Counted from the first letter of the stretch, positions 31,385 to 40,485 are shown. The stretch: 42,665 bases of DNA from Megamonas hypermegale_A (GCF_030371585.1 NZ_JAUDCE010000021.1); one strand, 5' to 3'. Program-made: numbers and translations. The notes: generated from the sequence alone by a model not told the origin.

Positions 31385-32569
31385 TTATCTTATTTCAAAT
31401 GGTGAGGCGAAGGCATAATTATTATCCGTCAATGCAGTATGAGCAAAAATATCTATAAATTTTTGAACTGCCAGTGTCGGCGACAGTCTACCGTCAATAA
31501 CCTGATTTTCTATACTGTCCTTATTCTTAACGATTTCCGGAGCACGATAAAATAAATTATGCAAATGTTCTTCCACCATTGCATGTACCCACGACAGTGT
31601 CTGTTGTTTTCGACGCTGTGCCAATACATCATTTTTCCATCCCTGTTCCATAAATTTTTCGATAACATTATGCCAAAGTTCCATAACACCTTCATGCGTA
31701 TATGCCGAACAAGTATAAGCATGCGTAGTCCAGTTCTCAGTTGCCTGACGCAAAAACTGCAAAATGCGTTCATATTCTGCCCGAGTAACCAATGCTCTTC
31801 GCTTATTATCTCCGTCAGCTTTATTTACGACAATAGCATCAGCAAGTTCCATAACACCTTTTTTCATACCTTGCAATTCATCACCAGCACCAGTTAGAAC
31901 AACCAATAAGAAAAAATCAACCATAGAACGTACTGTTGTTTCACTTTGTCCTACACCGACTGTTTCCACCAGAATTGTATCATAGCCAGCAGCTTCGCAC
32001 AAAAGTAATGTTTCCCGGCTTTTACGAGTGAGACCGCCAAGTGTACCACCCGATGGCGACGGACGAATAAATGCGTTTTTTTCACGTGAAAGCTGTTCCA
32101 TTCGCGTTTTATCACCCAAAATACTGCCGCCTGTTACCGTGCTTGACGGGTCAACAGCCAATACCGCGACTTTATGCCCTGCCTGACATAAATTCGTACC
32201 AAGTGCTTCAATAAAGGTCGATTTACCAGCTCCCGGTACGCCTGTTATACCAACACGTGTAGACTTTCCCGTGTAAGGCAACAATTTCTGAATAACTTGC
32301 TGTGCCATATCAAAATGAGCTGCCGCATTGCTTTCAATAAGAGTTATGGCTCTTGAAAGTATCATTCGGTTACTGCTGAGTACACCTTCCACATAATCAT
32401 CAACCGTCAGTTTTTTCCGTTTTACGATTTTCGGTATAACAGGAGAGTTGGTTTCTCCTTTCGTATCTGTCATGCCGTCATGACCGCCGGTTACACCGCG
32501 CATGATGCGGCAGGCAAATTTATCGTCATCTTTTTCCGGACGCCAGGACGGTTTATACGTTTCAGTCAT
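31385..32569 (-). CDS. meaB: Methylmalonyl-CoA mutase-associated GTPase MeaB
   Basis: G-protein chaperone that gates loading of adenosylcobalamin into methylmalonyl-CoA mutase and protects it from inactivation. The family body starts near residue 53 (LTVDDYVEGVLSSNRMILSR). Motifs: Walker A GVPGAGKS, the VDPSS segment, the ILVETVGVGQSE switch and NKAD for guanine. The first 52 residues are an unusual extension, but GGAGG lies 8 nt before this ATG and the gene starts 3 nt after mutB ends, so the extension looks real. It is the last gene of the operon. Confidence 0.95.
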   Translation of the reverse strand: MTETYKPSWRPEKDDDKFACRIMRGVTGGHDGMTDTKGETNSPVIPKIVKRKKLTVDDYVEGVLSSNRMILSRAITLIESNAAAHFDMAQQVIQKLLPYTGKSTRVGITGVPGAGKSTFIEALGTNLCQAGHKVAVLAVDPSSTVTGGSILGDKTRMEQLSREKNAFIRPSPSGGTLGGLTRKSRETLLLCEAAGYDTILVETVGVGQSETTVRSMVDFFLLVVLTGAGDELQGMKKGVMELADAIVVNKADGDNKRRALVTRAEYERILQFLRQATENWTTHAYTCSAYTHEGVMELWHNVIEKFMEQGWKNDVLAQRRKQQTLSWVHAMVEEHLHNLFYRAPEIVKNKDSIENQVIDGRLSPTLAVQKFIDIFAHTALTDNNYAFASPFEIR

Positions 32570-32572
32570 GAC

Positions 32573-34756
32573 TTAGTCCTCCAAACGTTCGTTTAAGAGC
32601 TCCAATACCTTTTTCGCACATACAGGAATTATCGTACCAGGTCCAAAAATAGCCGCTGCACCGTGTTTATACAAGAAATCATAATCCTGTGCCGGAATTA
32701 CACCGCCGATAACGACCATAATATCTTCACGGCCGCGTTTTTTCAGCTCTTCAATAAGCTGAGGCATCAATGTTTTATGTCCGGCTGCCAAAGAAGATAT
32801 GCCGACAATATGAACGTCATTATCCACCGCATCCTGTGCTGCTTCTTCTGGAGTCTGGAACAACGGTCCGATATCTACATCGTAGCCCATATCCGCAAAG
32901 GCGGTGGCAATAACTTTCGCACCGCGGTCATGACCGTCCTGACCCATTTTGGCAATAAAGATACGCGGACGACGACCCTGTTTCTTTTCAAACTCATCTG
33001 TCATATCACGAACTTCTTTAATTACATCATCATCGCTGAATTCACTGCTGTATACACCAGATATAGAACGGATAATTGCTTTATGACGGCCGCATACTTT
33101 TTCTACCGCATCCGAAATTTCACCTTTAGAAGCACGTGCCCGAGCAGCTTCAACGGCAAGTTCCAGCAGATTACCTTCACCTGTTTCCATCGAACGAGTG
33201 ATTGCTTCCAAACACGATTTAACTCTAGCATTGTCGCGATTAGCCCGCAGTTTTTTCAATCGTTCAATCTGTGCCAAGCGAACAGCAGTATTATCTACTT
33301 CCAGAATATCGAGCGGGTCTTCTTTATCAAGACGCAGATAATTTACGCCGACAATCTTTTCACTGCCGGAATCGATATGTGCCTGACGACGTGCCGCTGC
33401 TTCTTCGATACGCATTTTAGGAAGCCCTGTATCAATAGCTTTGGACATACCGCCGAGTGCTTCAACTTCCTGAATATGCGCCCATGCTTTCTTAATCAGC
33501 TGATTCGTCAAAAATTCTACATAATAGGAACCGCCCCACGGGTCGATAACTTTACATACTTTTGTCTCATCCTGAATATAAAGCTGTGTATTACGTGCAA
33601 TACGAGCCGAGAAATCTGTCGGCAAAGCGATAGCTTCGTCAAGCGCATTCGTATGCAACGACTGCGTATGACCGAGTGCTGCCGCCATAGCTTCAATACA
33701 TGTACGTGTAATATTATTGAATGGATCCTGTTCTGTAAGACTCCAGCCGGAAGTCTGCGAATGTGTACGCAGTGCCATGGATTTTGTCTTTTTCGGTCCG
33801 AAACTATTGACGATTTTAGCCCAGAGCATACGCCCGGCACGCATTTTGGCAATTTCCATGAAATAATTTTTACCCATTGCCCAGAAGAATGAAAGACGCG
33901 GTGCAAACTGGTCAATCGTCAAACCGTGCTGAGTACCTGTACGCAAATATTCGAGACCATCCGCCAAAGTATAACCGAGTTCAATATCAGCTGTAGCTCC
34001 TGCTTCCTGCATATGATAACCGGAAATGGAAATACTGTTGAACTTAGGCATATATTTTGAAGTATATTCAAAAATATCTCCGATAATGCGCATGGAGGCT
34101 GCCGGCGGATAAATATAAGTATTACGCACCATAAACTCTTTCAAAATGTCATTCTGAATAGTTCCCGCCATAACCGATTTATCTACGCCCTGTTCTTCAC
34201 CAGCCAGAATATAAAACGCCATAATCGGCAGAACGGCACCATTCATGGTCATGGAAACGGACATCTGATCAAGCGGAATACCTTTAAACAGAATTTCCAT
34301 ATCGAGAATGGAGTCTACGGCAACACCGGCTTTACCTACGTCCCCTACTACACGCGGGTGATCAGAGTCATAACCGCGGTGCGTGGCAAGGTCAAATGCA
34401 ATAGAAAGCCCCTTTTGTCCAGCAGCAAGGTTGCGGCGGTAAAACGCATTTGATTCTTCCGCCGTGGAAAAACCAGCATACTGACGAACAGTCCACGGAC
34501 GTGTTACATACATGGTAGCATACGGTCCGCGCAAAAACGGCGGTATTCCAGCTACGAAATTCAAATGATTGCAGTCTTTATATGCACTTTCATCATACAA
34601 CGGAGCTACATCAATCTGTTCCATTGTACGATAAAAATTTTCTTCAAAAGATTTACCTGTTTCTTTTTTCAACTGTTCCTTCCAAGCAGCAAAAGCATTT
34701 TCATCTTGCAGTGCCTGTTGAAAGGGAATTTGAGTAAAATCAGGAATTTTAGACAT
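32573..34756 (-). CDS. mutB: Methylmalonyl-CoA mutase, large (catalytic) subunit
   Basis: B12-dependent isomerase interconverting succinyl-CoA and methylmalonyl-CoA, central to propionate formation. The 727 residues show a TIM-barrel half (YATMYVTRPWTVRQYAG, then SIAFDLATHRGYDSDHPRV), a linker, and a C-terminal cobalamin domain with the base-off motif DGHDRG (607-612, His609 as the cobalt ligand) and IGGVIPAQDY. The ATG shares one base with the mutA stop. All catalytic landmarks are intact. It partners with MutA and is serviced by MeaB downstream. Confidence 0.97.
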   Translation of the reverse strand: MSKIPDFTQIPFQQALQDENAFAAWKEQLKKETGKSFEENFYRTMEQIDVAPLYDESAYKDCNHLNFVAGIPPFLRGPYATMYVTRPWTVRQYAGFSTAEESNAFYRRNLAAGQKGLSIAFDLATHRGYDSDHPRVVGDVGKAGVAVDSILDMEILFKGIPLDQMSVSMTMNGAVLPIMAFYILAGEEQGVDKSVMAGTIQNDILKEFMVRNTYIYPPAASMRIIGDIFEYTSKYMPKFNSISISGYHMQEAGATADIELGYTLADGLEYLRTGTQHGLTIDQFAPRLSFFWAMGKNYFMEIAKMRAGRMLWAKIVNSFGPKKTKSMALRTHSQTSGWSLTEQDPFNNITRTCIEAMAAALGHTQSLHTNALDEAIALPTDFSARIARNTQLYIQDETKVCKVIDPWGGSYYVEFLTNQLIKKAWAHIQEVEALGGMSKAIDTGLPKMRIEEAAARRQAHIDSGSEKIVGVNYLRLDKEDPLDILEVDNTAVRLAQIERLKKLRANRDNARVKSCLEAITRSMETGEGNLLELAVEAARARASKGEISDAVEKVCGRHKAIIRSISGVYSSEFSDDDVIKEVRDMTDEFEKKQGRRPRIFIAKMGQDGHDRGAKVIATAFADMGYDVDIGPLFQTPEEAAQDAVDNDVHIVGISSLAAGHKTLMPQLIEELKKRGREDIMVVIGGVIPAQDYDFLYKHGAAAIFGPGTIIPVCAKKVLELLNERLED

Positions 34757-36933
34757 TAGTTATACATCCCCTTTTCTTTTTGCATTCTAAGCAAGGTTTC
34801 ATAGCAGTTAGAACGAACACTGATATAATCATCCATTCCTGCCGCATCACACATTTCTTTAAGTTCTGGTGACGGTGCACCTGCCAGAAATACTTTCATT
34901 TCCGGTTTTACGGCTTTAATGCCAGATGTTACAGCTGGAGCAAGTTCTGGATAAGTTGCATCCGTGGAGCATACAATTGCTACATCCGCGCCAGATTCTA
35001 CTGCTGCTTTAACTGCTTCGTCCACCGTTGGAAAACCGTTATTTGTTAATACGTTGAAAGCTGCTACCTGCATAAAAGAAGTAACAAAATCAGCACGAGC
35101 TTTATGCTGTGGAATAGGACCCATGTTAGCCAAGAAGATATTGACATTTTCGCCTGTTTCTGCTACGAATTTTTCTGTGCAGTGACGCAGTGCTTCATAC
35201 CGTTCCGTCCAACGGTGCGCTGTAATAGCCTCAACACTTTCACCAGTCGTATCGCCTGTGAGTGCCTGCGCAATTTCACCCATAGTTGCGCCAGCACGCA
35301 TTGCATTTTCAGCCACAGTAATAAGCGAACCCGCTTCGCTGAAATCACGTTTGCCGATTTCCGATAAAAGCATATTCACATAAGATGTATCTCTTACTTT
35401 ATTATTTACGGTAATCGCCATTTTGCGCTGACTGATAATTTGGACAAAATCTATTTCTGGCACCTCCAGCGGTTTCTCCGTCATATTCGGATACATATTG
35501 TTACCGACTGCACGGTCTTTTCTCGTTGCCAGATTTTTAAAACGACTTTCCAGAATTTCTTTTATCGCAGCCTGAACCTTACCACTTTCAAGTGCTGATA
35601 ATAAACCGCCATGCGCTTCTATTTCCTGGAATTTAGCCCATGCTTTTTCCGTAAATTCCTGCGTTAACGGCTCAAGATACCAGCTACCACCGGCAGGGTC
35701 TATCGGCTGAATGAAGTTAAACTCATGCTGTTCCATAATCTGAATATTGCGCGCAATACGGCGGGAAAATTCATCACTCGGACGAATACAGTGGTCAAAC
35801 GGTTTGACAAACATACCGTCCATGCCACCCACTACAGCAGAAAATGACTGCGTAGCTGCACGCAATAAATTTACGTATGGGTCGTATTTTGTCTGACAAA
35901 AACTAGAGGTACTTACGTATACGTTAATTTTCTGAGCTTCACCTCTACCATCGCAGTTTTTGACGATCTGTGCCCACATCATTTTCATACTGCGCAGTTT
36001 AGCGATTTCCATAAAGAAGTTAGCTCCGATACTGAAATGAAAACGTAGATGACGACAGAATGTATCAACATCGATACCACGTCTTTCCATTGCACGCATA
36101 TACATTACAGCTTCATTCATTGCATATGCTACTTCCTGAATACCATTAGCACCGCCATTATGATAAACATCCGTATTCACTACTACCGTTTTTAAATCCG
36201 GAGCATATTTTTCCGCCCAAACAATACTATGAGCGATTTCATCGTAATATTCATCCAACGGACGGAATAGTTTTCCATCGAGAGCCAATTCCCCAATCGG
36301 GTCGGCGGTAATAGCGCCGTGTAGTTTATTAAGCGGCATACCTTTTCTTTCGCAAACTGCCGCTACAGCTGCAAGTAATGCAATGTTGGAAGCCCCAGCA
36401 TAAATGTCAATTTCGAATTTTTCTAAATCAACATCTTTTAAGAGTTCATCAACATCGGCCAAGGTTGATAAAGATACCCCGATATCGGAAATATCTGCTA
36501 CTTTTGCCTTATCTGCATCAAATCCTTTACGAGTTGCTGTGTCTAAAACAATACTTGCCGCAGTCGAGCCTTTTTTCAGTTCATATTTAACCATTTTATT
36601 AGCTTCCTGCGGTGTTTTTGCATCACATTCCTGTGCAATCGTCCATAATTTATGAATGTATCCGCCCGCATTAGCTCCACGTAGATTACTTTCCATCCCT
36701 GGATAAGTTTTATTATGAGTCAATCCTTCTAAATCTTCCATACGGTAAATAGGATTTAAGGTAATATCCTCATACGTCTTGGTATACATAGCTTTTTCAA
36801 ACGGTTTTCCCTTCAAAAGAGCCATTACCGCCTCTTTCCACTCATCATAAGTAGGAATAGTAAATTCATCGAAAGTTACAGGCGGTAAATCCTGTTCCAT
36901 TTTTTCTTTCTCAAGCTTTTTATCTTGTTCCAT
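34756..36933 (-). CDS. mutA: Methylmalonyl-CoA mutase, small subunit
   Basis: 725 residues, homologous to the large subunit but lacking the DxHxxG cobalamin motif; the corresponding place reads GPIPQHKARADF. This is the expected structural partner in two-subunit enzymes. A lysine/glutamate-rich N-terminal tail of about 18 residues precedes the conserved part, with an alternative Met at position 12. AAAGGA lies 7 nt before the ATG. It heads the mutA-mutB-meaB operon, about 380 nt downstream of a cobalamin riboswitch with two terminators in between. Confidence 0.96.
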   Translation of the reverse strand: MEQDKKLEKEKMEQDLPPVTFDEFTIPTYDEWKEAVMALLKGKPFEKAMYTKTYEDITLNPIYRMEDLEGLTHNKTYPGMESNLRGANAGGYIHKLWTIAQECDAKTPQEANKMVKYELKKGSTAASIVLDTATRKGFDADKAKVADISDIGVSLSTLADVDELLKDVDLEKFEIDIYAGASNIALLAAVAAVCERKGMPLNKLHGAITADPIGELALDGKLFRPLDEYYDEIAHSIVWAEKYAPDLKTVVVNTDVYHNGGANGIQEVAYAMNEAVMYMRAMERRGIDVDTFCRHLRFHFSIGANFFMEIAKLRSMKMMWAQIVKNCDGRGEAQKINVYVSTSSFCQTKYDPYVNLLRAATQSFSAVVGGMDGMFVKPFDHCIRPSDEFSRRIARNIQIMEQHEFNFIQPIDPAGGSWYLEPLTQEFTEKAWAKFQEIEAHGGLLSALESGKVQAAIKEILESRFKNLATRKDRAVGNNMYPNMTEKPLEVPEIDFVQIISQRKMAITVNNKVRDTSYVNMLLSEIGKRDFSEAGSLITVAENAMRAGATMGEIAQALTGDTTGESVEAITAHRWTERYEALRHCTEKFVAETGENVNIFLANMGPIPQHKARADFVTSFMQVAAFNVLTNNGFPTVDEAVKAAVESGADVAIVCSTDATYPELAPAVTSGIKAVKPEMKVFLAGAPSPELKEMCDAAGMDDYISVRSNCYETLLRMQKEKGMYN

Positions 36934-37048
36934 AATGGTGTCCTTTCTCTATATTTATTAGGGTAGATAAAGGCTAAGATTTGTGTCTTCATACGCAATG
37001 AATGGTTCGAGTTCCTCCTACCTAGACAATGTGGATAAAGCTTCAAAA

Positions 37049-37078
37049 CAAAAAAGCCATCACTAAAAAGTGATGGCT
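37049..37078 (-). terminator. Second, strong terminator in the mutA leader
   Basis: AGCCATCACT (37055-37064) and AGTGATGGCT (37069-37078) form a perfect 10-bp stem with a 4-nt loop, followed by T6 on the minus strand. It lies about 115 nt before the mutA start and 150 nt after the riboswitch terminator. A 7-bp hairpin (37080-37099) abuts it. Confidence 0.85.
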
Positions 37079-37235
37079 GCCAATGTACCCCAACATTGGA
37101 TTATGTATTGAAACAGAAAATTTTCCGCACAAATTTTTACTAAACGCCTTTAAATAACAGCAAATTGCATGAACACATCAATGGCTTGCGATGACACAAA
37201 ATCAGGCCATCTTCCAAAATTGTGCTATAAAACAG

Positions 37236-37267
37236 AAAAACCGCTTTTCATAAAAATGAAAAACGGT
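37236..37267 (-). terminator. First terminator after the mut riboswitch
   Basis: ACCGCTTTTCAT (37240-37251) and ATGAAAAACGGT (37256-37267) pair over 12 bp (one G-U on the RNA) with a 4-nt loop and a T run after it on the minus strand. Confidence 0.8.
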
Positions 37268-37309
37268 AGAAATTCCAATAAATATCCGCATAACTAAAAT
37301 CCAAACCAG

Positions 37310-37521
37310 TATACGAACTTTACGACATCTCTCCCCGTCTCTCGCAGGTCAAACGACGATGCTTCCTACAGGCAGTTCTTCTGACTCAGAATCATAGCTC
37401 GCTTCGCCTTCTCAATAATCTGTGATTACCAATGACATAATTGAAGTTCGCTCCTCTTTACAGCGGCGGGACCGTGTCGGCTTTGCACCGACTTCCCTAT
37501 TAAGCATAAAATGCACCTGCA
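37310..37521 (-). ncRNA. Cobalamin riboswitch ahead of mutA-mutB-meaB
   Basis: Minus-strand landmarks: CTTAATAGGGAAGTCGGTG, ACGGTCCCGCCGCTGTA, the B12 box GAGTCAGAAGAACTGCCTG (about 37370-37387) and CCTGCGAGAGACGGGGAGAG near the 3' end. It precedes a B12-dependent enzyme rather than a B12 synthesis or uptake gene. Two terminators follow before mutA. Confidence 0.92.
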
Positions 37522-37547
37522 AGGTTCAATATCAATTTGTTATATTA

Positions 37548-37577
37548 ATTATACTTATTATTTTATTAATCTGTCAA
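37548..37577 (-). promoter_or_regulatory. Promoter of the mut riboswitch transcript
   Basis: Minus strand TTGACA (37572-37577), 18-nt spacer, TATAAT (37548-37553). Both boxes are perfect, and the -10 box ends about 27 nt before the aptamer. Confidence 0.85.
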
Positions 37578-37642
37578 CAAAAAAATAGCCAAATACAAAA
37601 GCATTTGACTAAATCTTTATAAAGGGGAATGGGGAAATACTC

Positions 37643-37954
37643 TTATTTCATATGGGCTTCTACTAAAGCCATAAATTTATCTTTGGAGAAGAACCCGGAT
37701 TCACGGTGAATGATTTCGCCGTCTTTGATGAACAACAGCGTCGGCACTACCATAACTTCATATTCATCCGCCAGTTTCGCATTTTCATCAATATCTATCT
37801 TCAAAATATCGTAGGAAATCTCCGGCGCAACTTTGTCGAGAACTGCACCGAGCATTTTGCACGGGCCGCACCACGTTGCGAAGAAATCCACGATAACCGT
37901 TCCTTTTGCCGCCAAAACTTTATTAAAAGCATTTGCATCTGCATGAATTAACAT
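37643..37954 (-). CDS. trxA: Thioredoxin
   Basis: 103 residues of the thioredoxin fold with redox motif Trp28-Cys-Gly-Pro-Cys32 and the cis-proline in VVPTLLF. Cytoplasmic disulfide reductase. The frame extends 14 codons upstream, but ATG 37954 has GGGAGG 8 nt ahead. It lies between the mut riboswitch promoter and the divergent third riboswitch, as a single gene. It is somewhat divergent from housekeeping TrxA, so it may be a secondary thioredoxin. Confidence 0.93.
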   Translation of the reverse strand: MLIHADANAFNKVLAAKGTVIVDFFATWCGPCKMLGAVLDKVAPEISYDILKIDIDENAKLADEYEVMVVPTLLFIKDGEIIHRESGFFSKDKFMALVEAHMK

Positions 37955-38091
37955 AATAAAAACCTCCCAAAATCTATTTAAACTGTTTTTTATCATCTTT
38001 TATTTCTTTCATTGATTACAGTATAATCCATTTTACCGCCAAATTCTGTGACTACATCACCAAACGGCAAATTTTTATTTTCTGATATAAA

Positions 38092-38120
38092 TTGACAGAT
38101 ATAATCGTTAGTGTTATCAT
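38092..38120 (+). promoter_or_regulatory. Promoter of the orphan cobalamin riboswitch
   Basis: TTGACA (38092-38097), 17-nt spacer, TATCAT (38115-38120), about 28 nt before the aptamer. Confidence 0.8.
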
Positions 38121-38147
38121 GAAAGAGAACAGAATACTGTTTCAGAA

Positions 38148-38385
38148 TCAGGTGTCCGTTCGGACTTAATAGGGAATTCAGTACGCCGCTTTTCGGCAAA
38201 GCTGAAACGGTCCCGCCACTGTATGAGGGAGCTCGTTCAAAACAATGCCACTGGATTTATTCTGGGAAGGCTTGAGCGAAGCCATGAACTCGAGTCAGGA
38301 GAACTGCCTGATTGACAATCACCGTGCGCAATCGAAAGATTGCCGTACCTGCGAGCGATGGGAAGGGGATTAGACATAAGCATTT
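38148..38385 (+). ncRNA. Orphan cobalamin riboswitch
   Basis: Plus-strand landmarks: CTTAATAGGGAATTC, ACGGTCCCGCCACTGTATG, the B12 box GAGTCAGGAGAACTGCCTG (38292-38310) and CCTGCGAGCGATGGGAAGGG. It has its own promoter. No start codon with a ribosome site follows before the two terminators at 38414 and 38541, so no B12-related gene is attached. The nearest gene in this direction, an FGGY kinase, starts 490 nt later and has its own promoter. Confidence 0.92.
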
Positions 38386-38413
38386 TCCAATGCTTTGATT
38401 ATGCGTCTATTCA

Positions 38414-38443
38414 CCTCTTTTCCATAGCGAAAAGGGGTTTTTT
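38414..38443 (+). terminator. Terminator directly after the orphan riboswitch
   Basis: CCTCTTTTC (38414-38422) and GAAAAGGGG (38429-38437), one G-U pair, then T6 (38438-38443). Confidence 0.85.
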
Positions 38444-38460
38444 GTTTTATCGTTTTTTAT

Positions 38461-38572
38461 CGTATACCTTCAGCAAGTATACGGTAATCATTGCTCATTT
38501 CCAAACTGATTTTACTGATTTTATTGTATTATTCTGTCCGGCGTGTCTTTAATAGGCACGCTTTATTTTTTT
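38461..38572 (+). terminator. Hairpin plus second terminator downstream of the orphan riboswitch
   Basis: A hairpin (CGTATAC/GTATACG) lies at 38461-38482. The second terminator pairs GCGTGTC (38541-38547) with GGCACGC (38555-38561), followed by a T-rich tail to 38572. There is no ATG between 38444 and 38540. From 38573 to 38780 I see A/T-rich sequence without a supportable gene. Confidence 0.65.
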
Positions 38573-38785
38573 GAGAAAACGCCGCAAAAAGCCTGTTGTG
38601 ATTTTAACTTTAAAAGCTTTTCATCATAAACTTATCATACAATTAACCATAAAAGCGAACAACATCGCAATATTCTTTCTCTGCAATAGCGGCTATGTAT
38701 TTCTTCTGTTTTCTTTTTGTATAAAACATATTATCTGCTGCCGTAAAAATTTTACAAAAACAATTAAATTTAATTATCAAAAAAA

Positions 38786-38814
38786 TTGCAATAGTAATTT
38801 ATATGATGTATAAT
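38786..38814 (+). promoter_or_regulatory. Promoter of the FGGY kinase gene
   Basis: TTGCAA (38786-38791), 17-nt spacer, TATAAT (38809-38814), 60 nt before the ATG. It makes the kinase independent of the riboswitch upstream. Confidence 0.7.
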
Positions 38815-38873
38815 AACTTTAACAGATATTTATCATACAACTTTGCATTAAAAATTGCATGGAGGGATAGATT

Positions 38874-40475
38874 ATGCAGACAAAGGAAAATATTATTGCA
38901 AGTATTGAAAACGGCGCGACTACACTCGGCATCGAATTCGGCTCTACACGTATCAAAGCTGTACTGATTGATGAAACGCACGAACCGATTGCTGTCGGCG
39001 CTTACGATTGGGAAAACAGCTTAATCGACGGCATCTGGACATACAGCGAAGCTGAAATCTGGCAGGGCCTTGCCGGCTGCTACAAAAATCTGGCTGAAGA
39101 AGTACAGAAACAATACGGCGTTACGCTGAAAAAACTGGCCGGTATCGGCTTCAGCGCCATGATGCACGGCTATCTGGCATTTGATAAAGATGACAACCTG
39201 CTCGTACCGTTCCGCACCTGGCGCAACAATATCACCGGCCAGGCTTCGCATGAACTCATAAAACTCTTCAACTACAACGTACCGCAGCGCTTCAGCATTG
39301 CTCATCTGTATCAGGCTATTTTAAACAACGAAAAACATGTGAACAAAATTTCCTTCTTTACAACATTAGCCGGTTTCGTTCACTGGAAACTGTCCGGCGA
39401 AAAAGTGCTCGGTATCGGCGATGCTTCCGGTATGTTCCCGATTGATATTGCTAAAAAAGATTACAACGAAAAAATGATGGCTGATTTCGACGCTCATATC
39501 GCTGACAAAAATCTGGGCTGGAAAATCAAAGACATTCTGCCGAAAGTTCTCGTTGCCGGTGAAAATGCCGGTTATTTGACGGCGCAGGGCGCAAAACTGC
39601 TTGACCCGAGCGGCAATCTTGAACCGGGCTGCCCGATGTGCCCGCCAGAAGGCGACGCTGGCACAGGCATGGTGGCAACAAACACCGTTACGAAAAAAAC
39701 GGGTAATGTTTCCGCCGGAACTTCCGTATTCGCCATGATTGTCCTCGAACACAATTTATCCAAAGTTTACGAACAGCTCGATATGGTGACGACACCGTCC
39801 GGCGACCTCGTAGCTATGGCTCATTCCAACAACTGCACGACCGATTTGAACAGCTGGATAAGTCTGTTCCATGAATGTTTGGCAAGCTTCGGCGTGGAAG
39901 TTGACGCAAATCATCTGTTCTCTACATTATATAATAAAGCGCTGGAAGGCGACGCTGACTGCGGCGGACTGCTCGCTTACTGCTACCATTCCGGCGAACA
40001 TATCACCGGCTTCACGGAAGGCAGACCGCTGTTCGTACGCAAACCGGACAGCAAATTCAACCTCGCCAACTTCATCCGCGTTCATTTATCCACCGCTCTC
40101 GGCGCGATGAAAACGGGCCTTGATATCCTGACCAAACAGGAAAACGTAAAAATCGAACAAATTTTAGGCCACGGCGGCCTGTTCAAGACGAAAGGCGTCG
40201 GTCAGACCATCATGGCGGCAGCCATCGGCGCACCGGTAACCGTTATGGAAACGGCAGGCGAAGGCGGCGCATGGGGTATAGCTCTGCTGGCCGATTACAT
40301 GAACAACAAGGAAAATATGACGCTTGACGCATACCTCAGCGAAAAAGTATTCAAAGACGCTAAAGCCGAAACAATCGCTCCGACGAAAGAAGATATCGAC
40401 GGCTTTGAAGCCTTCATGGAAAGATACCGTGCAGGTCTTGCCATTGAACGCAGCGCCGTAGAAAACTTAAAATAA
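38874..40475 (+). CDS. FGGY-family carbohydrate kinase (xylulokinase/ribulokinase-like)
   Basis: Phosphorylates a sugar or sugar alcohol with ATP in the cytoplasm. The 533 residues show the first actin-like phosphate motif GIEFGSTRIKAVLID, FSAMMHGYLAFD (the MHG seen in xylulokinases), RTWRNN, the probable catalytic Asp261 in EGDAGTGMVATN, SAGTSVFAM and the second-domain block ILGHGGLFKTKGVGQTIMAAA. It is longer than typical XylB (about 480-500) and belongs to a divergent FGGY subgroup, so the sugar cannot be named. GGAGGG precedes the ATG. It is a single-gene unit with its own promoter and terminator. Confidence 0.88.
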   Translation: MQTKENIIASIENGATTLGIEFGSTRIKAVLIDETHEPIAVGAYDWENSLIDGIWTYSEAEIWQGLAGCYKNLAEEVQKQYGVTLKKLAGIGFSAMMHGYLAFDKDDNLLVPFRTWRNNITGQASHELIKLFNYNVPQRFSIAHLYQAILNNEKHVNKISFFTTLAGFVHWKLSGEKVLGIGDASGMFPIDIAKKDYNEKMMADFDAHIADKNLGWKIKDILPKVLVAGENAGYLTAQGAKLLDPSGNLEPGCPMCPPEGDAGTGMVATNTVTKKTGNVSAGTSVFAMIVLEHNLSKVYEQLDMVTTPSGDLVAMAHSNNCTTDLNSWISLFHECLASFGVEVDANHLFSTLYNKALEGDADCGGLLAYCYHSGEHITGFTEGRPLFVRKPDSKFNLANFIRVHLSTALGAMKTGLDILTKQENVKIEQILGHGGLFKTKGVGQTIMAAAIGAPVTVMETAGEGGAWGIALLADYMNNKENMTLDAYLSEKVFKDAKAETIAPTKEDIDGFEAFMERYRAGLAIERSAVENLK

Positions 40476-40485
40476 AGCCCCCAAA

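Noticed and set aside
32663..33892. Open frame of about 400 codons on the plus strand inside mutB
   Set aside because: It is fully antisense to a well-conserved enzyme, rich in Cys/Phe/Arg as expected from a reversed codon pattern, and lacks a ribosome site.
37993..38199. Minus-strand 68-codon frame between trxA and the orphan riboswitch
   Set aside because: Its 5' part is antisense to the riboswitch and its promoter, and there is no ribosome site. The C-terminal half looks somewhat protein-like, so a gene remnant cannot be excluded.
38340..38552. Plus-strand 70-codon frame starting inside the orphan riboswitch
   Set aside because: The start lies within the conserved aptamer, no ribosome site precedes it, and the frame runs through a terminator.
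38571..38813. Plus-strand 80-codon frame upstream of the FGGY kinase
   Set aside because: Non-ATG start in A/T-rich sequence, odd composition, and overlap with the kinase promoter.
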